Origin: an uncultured Clostridia bacterium
Lineage (GTDB): Bacteria; Bacillota; Clostridia; Oscillospirales; Acutalibacteraceae
Assembly (NCBI GenBank): GCA_937897215.1
Contig: CALCBQ010000183.1
Span: 1-8,920, forward strand
DNA: 8,920 nt
Direction: 5' to 3'
Below the pieces are notes generated by a model. The model searched no databases, was not told the DNA's origin, and worked only from the letters and a program-made list of their open reading frames with translations. Both the position numbers and the translations under genes were made by a program. Below, one piece after another: positions 5,677-8,920 of this stretch. Each line of letters starts with the position of its first letter. Positions within the stretch are counted from its first letter, which is position 1.

Positions 5677-8133
5677 TCAGTTTACTGTATAGTAAAACCA
5701 GTTTGCAAGGTTTTCTGGCTCAATAAAGAATTTTGCTCTGAAAAGTGTTGTTTTGAGTTTTGAGCCTTTTACAGGTATATCTGCGAGAGATTTTACTGTT
5801 ACTTCGTGCAAACTATCTGCCTTTACTCTTACGATTTTTTCTTCATTTGGCAACAAATCAAAGTAGTTATCTGAAAATGGCTCGCGATAATTTTCAATAT
5901 CCACCATTACGCTACGGCAGAACATAGGAGATTTAAGTTTAACAACAATTTCGCCGTTTTCGTATGAAACTGTTTTTGCAATTGTATTTGCCTGAAGCTT
6001 CATTTCCCTATCAGGCGCAAAAATCTTTGTGCGCTCTGAAATAAGTTTATCGTTTTCATACATTTTAACTGATAAGAAAATCTCTTTTTTATTACCCTTA
6101 ATATCTGCGCCAAAAACACATTCACTTGAAAGTGGACTGAGTGTTTTTGTAAGCTCATTTGAAGAAATAACTTTGCCACCAACATTTGAGAGAGTAACAG
6201 TAATTTTTACATTCTTTTCTTCTCTCAAATCGTTAATTGCATAGATTTTGTAATCTTTCTTTGAATCTTCAACAGATACACAAACCGGTTCAAAGAAATG
6301 ACGAGAAGCATATTGTAACGCTTTCCATTTGCCTGTATAGTCAACGCTTGACCAAGATGGTGCCTGCCAACAATCGTTATACTGCCAGAAAAGCGAGCCG
6401 TGGCAACGATGACGATTTCTTCGCCAATGCTCAGTAGCATCTTGAATACACTCTTTTTGAATAAGGTTTGTCATATAAATTAAATCTTCAAACTTTTGTG
6501 GCTCATAATACTTTTCAAGTAAGTAGTAGAGCATTTTTCTGTTACCGTTTCGGCATTTCTGATGCGAATTGAATATATCACTTGTAATGTGATAATCGCT
6601 TTCCTCGGCAAATTGACGGACAGCATCCATTGATGGCAAAGATTCAAGTCCGAATTCACTACAAAAACGAGTAGGACGGCTTCTGTAATAATTAAGTGGT
6701 TTTTGACCGTGCCAGACCGTCCACATATGAGTATCGCCGTGGTCATCGCCTGTTACACCCTTACGAAAACTTTCGCCGATTGGAGATGTTTCGATATATG
6801 GTGTATCAGGGTCAAGGTCTGTTACTAAATCCTTTAAGATTTCATAGAAGAATTTTTTATACCACTGAACGATTTTCATATTTTCAGGCATATATGCAAA
6901 CATTGTTTCAATCTCATTGTTTCCTCCCCAAAGGCAGAGTGATGGATGAGATTTAATGCGTTTTACCTGATGTTTGATTTCTGTCAACACATTTTCACGG
7001 AAATCATCTTCATAGAATGGATACATAAGACAAGCAAACATAAAGTCTTGCCAGATAAGAATACCTTTTTTGTCGCACTGTTCATAGAAATAGTCAGGTG
7101 TGTAGTAAGCGCCACCCCAAGTACGAATCATATTGAAGTTTGCTTTAAGCGCTGAATCTATGTAATAGTCATAGGTTTCTTTTGTAACTCTGCCCATAAG
7201 AGAGTCAGGAAGAATCCAGTTAGCGCCTTTACCGAAAATTGGTGTATCGTTAAGATAGAAACAGAAATTGCTACCGTATTGGTCTTTTGAACGGTCAAGA
7301 CGAATTGTGCGAAGACCGATTTTCTTGATAATCTCTGTATCGCCTAAAGTTGCAACTACTGTGTAAAGTGGTTGCTTTTCTTTTTGACTTAACTCTTTAG
7401 TCCACCAAAGTTCAGGGTTTTCAATTACGATTTCGTTATTCTCTATTGCTAATTCTGTACCATCAGGGCAAATGATTTTTGCATTCACTTCGCCTTCTCC
7501 ATCAACAACAGGATTGATTCTAACTGTTACTTTGCCATTTTCGTGGATTTGCTTGATTTCAACATCTTGAAGTCTGTTATCAAAGCACTCAACCCAGATA
7601 TCATCAGTAATACCTGTAAGAGGAAGATGTGGACCCCAGTCCCAACCGAAATGACAATGTGGTTTACGGATATATGCAGCACCATCAGTACCGTTGCAAT
7701 TTTTTGGAATTGGCTTTTCTTTCTGCATTTTTTCGGCATAATTTGTTGGTGAGAAAAATGCGATTTTAAGAGTATTCTCCCCTGCTTTTGCCACATTTTT
7801 AATATCAAATTCGTATTTAAGATGTGCGTTTTCGCCCTTACCTACAAGTGTGTCATTTACATAAACTTCACAAAGAGTATCAAGAGCTTTACATACAAGT
7901 AAAACCTTTCTGTTATTAAGGTCTTCTGGTGTAAGGACGAATGTTTTATCATAAGTCCAATCTTCACGACCAACCCATTCAACCTTTTTTTCGTTATCTT
8001 TATAATATGGGTCAGGAATAACACCTAATTCAAGTAATTGAGTGTAGTTGTCGGATGGAACATTTACAACATATTCGTCCCCTGTTGCAACACGAGTCAT
8101 ATTCCATTGTCCGTTGAGATTATAGGTTTTCAT
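5677..8133 (-). CDS. Beta-mannosidase, glycoside hydrolase family 2, cytoplasmic
   Basis: Hydrolyses non-reducing terminal beta-mannosyl residues from manno-oligosaccharides or N-glycan cores by a retaining mechanism. The 818 residues start MKTYNLNGQWNMTR without a signal peptide, so it should act on imported sugars. The order is the GH2 N-terminal jelly roll (about 1-180, with the beta-mannosidase-typical HFGWDWGPHLPLTG at 161-174), an immunoglobulin-like domain (about 185-280), then a TIM barrel. Acid/base Glu407 lies in LWGGNNE and nucleophile Glu493 in CSEFGLES. A barrel-end motif GSLFWQYNDCWQAPSWS (579-595) and C-terminal beta-rich domains follow. Length is normal for the family. The start ATG 8133 has AAAGGA (8143-8148), spacing 9. 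Its promoter is clear and no transporter or other glycosidase is adjacent, so uptake genes must lie elsewhere. Other GH2 activities are possible, but the GWDWGP and CSEFG motifs favour beta-mannosidase. Confidence 0.94.
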   Translation of the reverse strand: MKTYNLNGQWNMTRVATGDEYVVNVPSDNYTQLLELGVIPDPYYKDNEKKVEWVGREDWTYDKTFVLTPEDLNNRKVLLVCKALDTLCEVYVNDTLVGKGENAHLKYEFDIKNVAKAGENTLKIAFFSPTNYAEKMQKEKPIPKNCNGTDGAAYIRKPHCHFGWDWGPHLPLTGITDDIWVECFDNRLQDVEIKQIHENGKVTVRINPVVDGEGEVNAKIICPDGTELAIENNEIVIENPELWWTKELSQKEKQPLYTVVATLGDTEIIKKIGLRTIRLDRSKDQYGSNFCFYLNDTPIFGKGANWILPDSLMGRVTKETYDYYIDSALKANFNMIRTWGGAYYTPDYFYEQCDKKGILIWQDFMFACLMYPFYEDDFRENVLTEIKHQVKRIKSHPSLCLWGGNNEIETMFAYMPENMKIVQWYKKFFYEILKDLVTDLDPDTPYIETSPIGESFRKGVTGDDHGDTHMWTVWHGQKPLNYYRSRPTRFCSEFGLESLPSMDAVRQFAEESDYHITSDIFNSHQKCRNGNRKMLYYLLEKYYEPQKFEDLIYMTNLIQKECIQDATEHWRRNRHRCHGSLFWQYNDCWQAPSWSSVDYTGKWKALQYASRHFFEPVCVSVEDSKKDYKIYAINDLREEKNVKITVTLSNVGGKVISSNELTKTLSPLSSECVFGADIKGNKKEIFLSVKMYENDKLISERTKIFAPDREMKLQANTIAKTVSYENGEIVVKLKSPMFCRSVMVDIENYREPFSDNYFDLLPNEEKIVRVKADSLHEVTVKSLADIPVKGSKLKTTLFRAKFFIEPENLANWFYYTVN

Positions 8134-8164
8134 AACAAATTTTCCTTTGAAACATATTTTTTAT

Positions 8165-8193
8165 ATTGTAACAGAAAAGTATGTACATTTCAA
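8165..8193 (-). promoter_or_regulatory. Promoter of beta-mannosidase gene
   Basis: On the minus strand TTGAAA (8188-8193) and TACAAT (8165-8170) are 17 nt apart, and TGT before the -10 makes it an extended -10. Initiation near 8158 gives a leader of about 25 nt. An 8-bp palindrome, ATGTACAT (8181-8188), lies in the spacer beside the -35 and could be a regulator half-site, but it is too short to claim. No convincing catabolite-responsive (cre) site was seen. Confidence 0.75.
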
Positions 8194-8195
8194 TA

Positions 8196-8229
8196 TATAA
8201 AAGAAAGCGGCGGGAGCAAGCCCCCGCCC
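8196..8229 (-). terminator. Intrinsic terminator of LytTR-DUF3021 operon
   Basis: GGCGGG (8209-8214) pairs with CCCGCC (8223-8228), with an inner GC/GC pairing, giving the only strongly GC-rich hairpin in the window. On the minus strand it is followed by the T-rich tract GCTTTCTTTTATAT. It begins within 10 nt of the DUF3021 stop and separates that operon from the beta-mannosidase promoter. Confidence 0.8.
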
Positions 8230-8236
8230 TAACGAT

Positions 8237-8653
8237 TTATTTAAGTTTTGCGTTAAAGTTTTTGCTTGTGGCCTTTATTGAGAAATATACAATACCCCAC
8301 ACTACAAAGTAGACTGCCATAAAAATCAAAGTGAAAATCAAAAGCACTTTTGGTTCAAATGGAATCCATGTGTTTATTAAATAGCAAAGAGAATATGCAA
8401 CATAGAGTGTTGATAGATGGCAGAGCAAAGATTTACCTATCCCCCAATGCTCAATCTGATTAAATACGCTTGCCCCTGCGTGAACAAACGCCAATAGATA
8501 AGTTGAAATAATACCAATGAGCATTTCTCCAGCATTCAAAACTAAATTGTCGGTTGTTTTTGATACTATAAAGATTATAATTCCAAAAATTATTGGTCCG
8601 AATCCGCTGAATACAAATCCACGGTGGAAAAATTCTTTTACATATTTATTCAT
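8237..8653 (-). CDS. DUF3021 family membrane protein
   Basis: Small integral membrane protein of 138 residues with four predicted membrane segments (about 13-31, 43-60, 76-95, 102-125), a short cytoplasmic N-terminus and a lysine-rich C-terminus (KATSKNFNAKLK). Size, four-helix plan and the loop NQIEHWGIGKSLLCHL match the DUF3021 family, which in Firmicutes is habitually encoded directly after a stand-alone LytTR regulator. Its ATG is one base after the LytTR stop (TAA-T-ATG), so translation is probably coupled; AGG lies 8 nt upstream. The molecular function of the family is not established; by analogy with other LytTR/membrane-protein pairs it may modulate the regulator's activity, which is inference. 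A GC-rich terminator follows. Confidence 0.88.
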   Translation of the reverse strand: MNKYVKEFFHRGFVFSGFGPIIFGIIIFIVSKTTDNLVLNAGEMLIGIISTYLLAFVHAGASVFNQIEHWGIGKSLLCHLSTLYVAYSLCYLINTWIPFEPKVLLIFTLIFMAVYFVVWGIVYFSIKATSKNFNAKLK

Positions 8654-8654
8654 A

Positions 8655-8920
8655 TTACAAACCTAACCTTTCTTTTACATTTTTTAGATTTCTTCGTGAC
8701 ACAAAATCCACATACCCATTTTTGAAAACCACTGTTAACGAACCACCAACTGTTGCTTTGAAACGGTCTATTTTTTTGATATTTGCAATACAAGACTGAT
8801 TGATTTTAACAAAGTTATTATTAAGATTTTCTTCAATCTGATAAAGTCTTGATTTTAGCCGAAATTTCTCATTTTCAGTGAGTGCATAAACCTTGTTGTC
8901 TTCTGTGAAGAAACAATAAA
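8655..8920 (-). CDS. LytTR-domain transcriptional regulator, 5'-truncated by window edge
   Basis: The last 87 residues of a DNA-binding protein; its start lies beyond position 8920. The reading YCFFTEDNKVYALTENEKFR is followed by NFVKINQSCIANIKKIDRF and then SLTVVFKNGYVDFVSRRNLK. This is the beta-rich LytTR fold with its hallmark F-[VI]-x-[IV]-[NH]-x-S-x-x-[AV]-N segment and the VSRRNL end motif. Stand-alone LytTR proteins paired with DUF3021 are usually about 145-150 residues, so roughly 60 are missing. Such regulators usually bind paired direct repeats upstream of their own operon; that site would lie outside the window. It overlaps no other gene and is one base from the downstream DUF3021 start. 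Confidence 0.9.
   Translation of the reverse strand, partial: YCFFTEDNKVYALTENEKFRLKSRLYQIEENLNNNFVKINQSCIANIKKIDRFKATVGGSLTVVFKNGYVDFVSRRNLKNVKERLGL

Noticed and set aside
5681..5696. Palindrome TTTACT-GTAT-AGTAAA as a terminator for the beta-mannosidase gene
   Set aside because: The stem is only 6 bp and A/T-rich, lies inside the last codons and is not followed by a clear T tract on the minus strand. It may be chance.

Overview
The window reads like chromosomal DNA of an AT-rich, Gram-positive, low-GC bacterium of the Clostridia (Oscillospiraceae/Lachnospiraceae-like; genus not determinable from sequence alone). The basis is the strongly A/T-rich third positions, Firmicute-type sigma-A promoters, AGGAGG/GGTGAT Shine-Dalgarno sequences, a lipobox lipoprotein, a Gram-positive-type D,D-carboxypeptidase, an MtaB tRNA methylthiotransferase and a LytTR-DUF3021 pair. 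No phage, IS, tRNA, rRNA or CRISPR was seen.

Layout, left to right. (1) 1-1069, minus: most of glucose-6-phosphate isomerase (pgi), its 3' end cut by the window, with a clear promoter at 1107-1135. (2) 1146-2299, minus: a secreted penicillin-binding D,D-carboxypeptidase split by a one-base frameshift in a T5 run at 1727-1731. (3) 2387-3664, plus: mtaB, divergent from the carboxypeptidase across an 87-bp spacer and closed by a bidirectional hairpin terminator. (4) 3704-4654, minus: an unrecognised multi-pass membrane protein with a CxxC...HxxC motif. (5) 4655-4785: a divergent control region rich in perfect inverted repeats. (6) 4786-4965, plus: a 59-residue ribbon-helix-helix (RHH) DNA-binding protein. 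(7) 5015-5623, minus: a lipoprotein with a BamE/SmpA-like C-terminal module. (8) 5677-8133, minus: a cytoplasmic GH2 beta-mannosidase. (9) 8237-8653 and 8655-8920, minus: a DUF3021 membrane protein and the C-terminal LytTR domain of its partner regulator, one base apart.

Most genes look monocistronic with their own promoters; only the LytTR-DUF3021 pair is an evident operon. Pgi (glycolysis) and the beta-mannosidase (mannoside use) are metabolic. The carboxypeptidase trims peptidoglycan, and MtaB modifies tRNA. No single pathway links them. The part most worth attention is 3672-5010: an uncharacterised membrane protein divergent from a tiny RHH regulator, with palindromes over both promoters, bounded on both sides by hairpins sharing the same 10-bp stem. 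That the RHH protein controls this locus is inference. I found no convincing evidence of a wholly new system.
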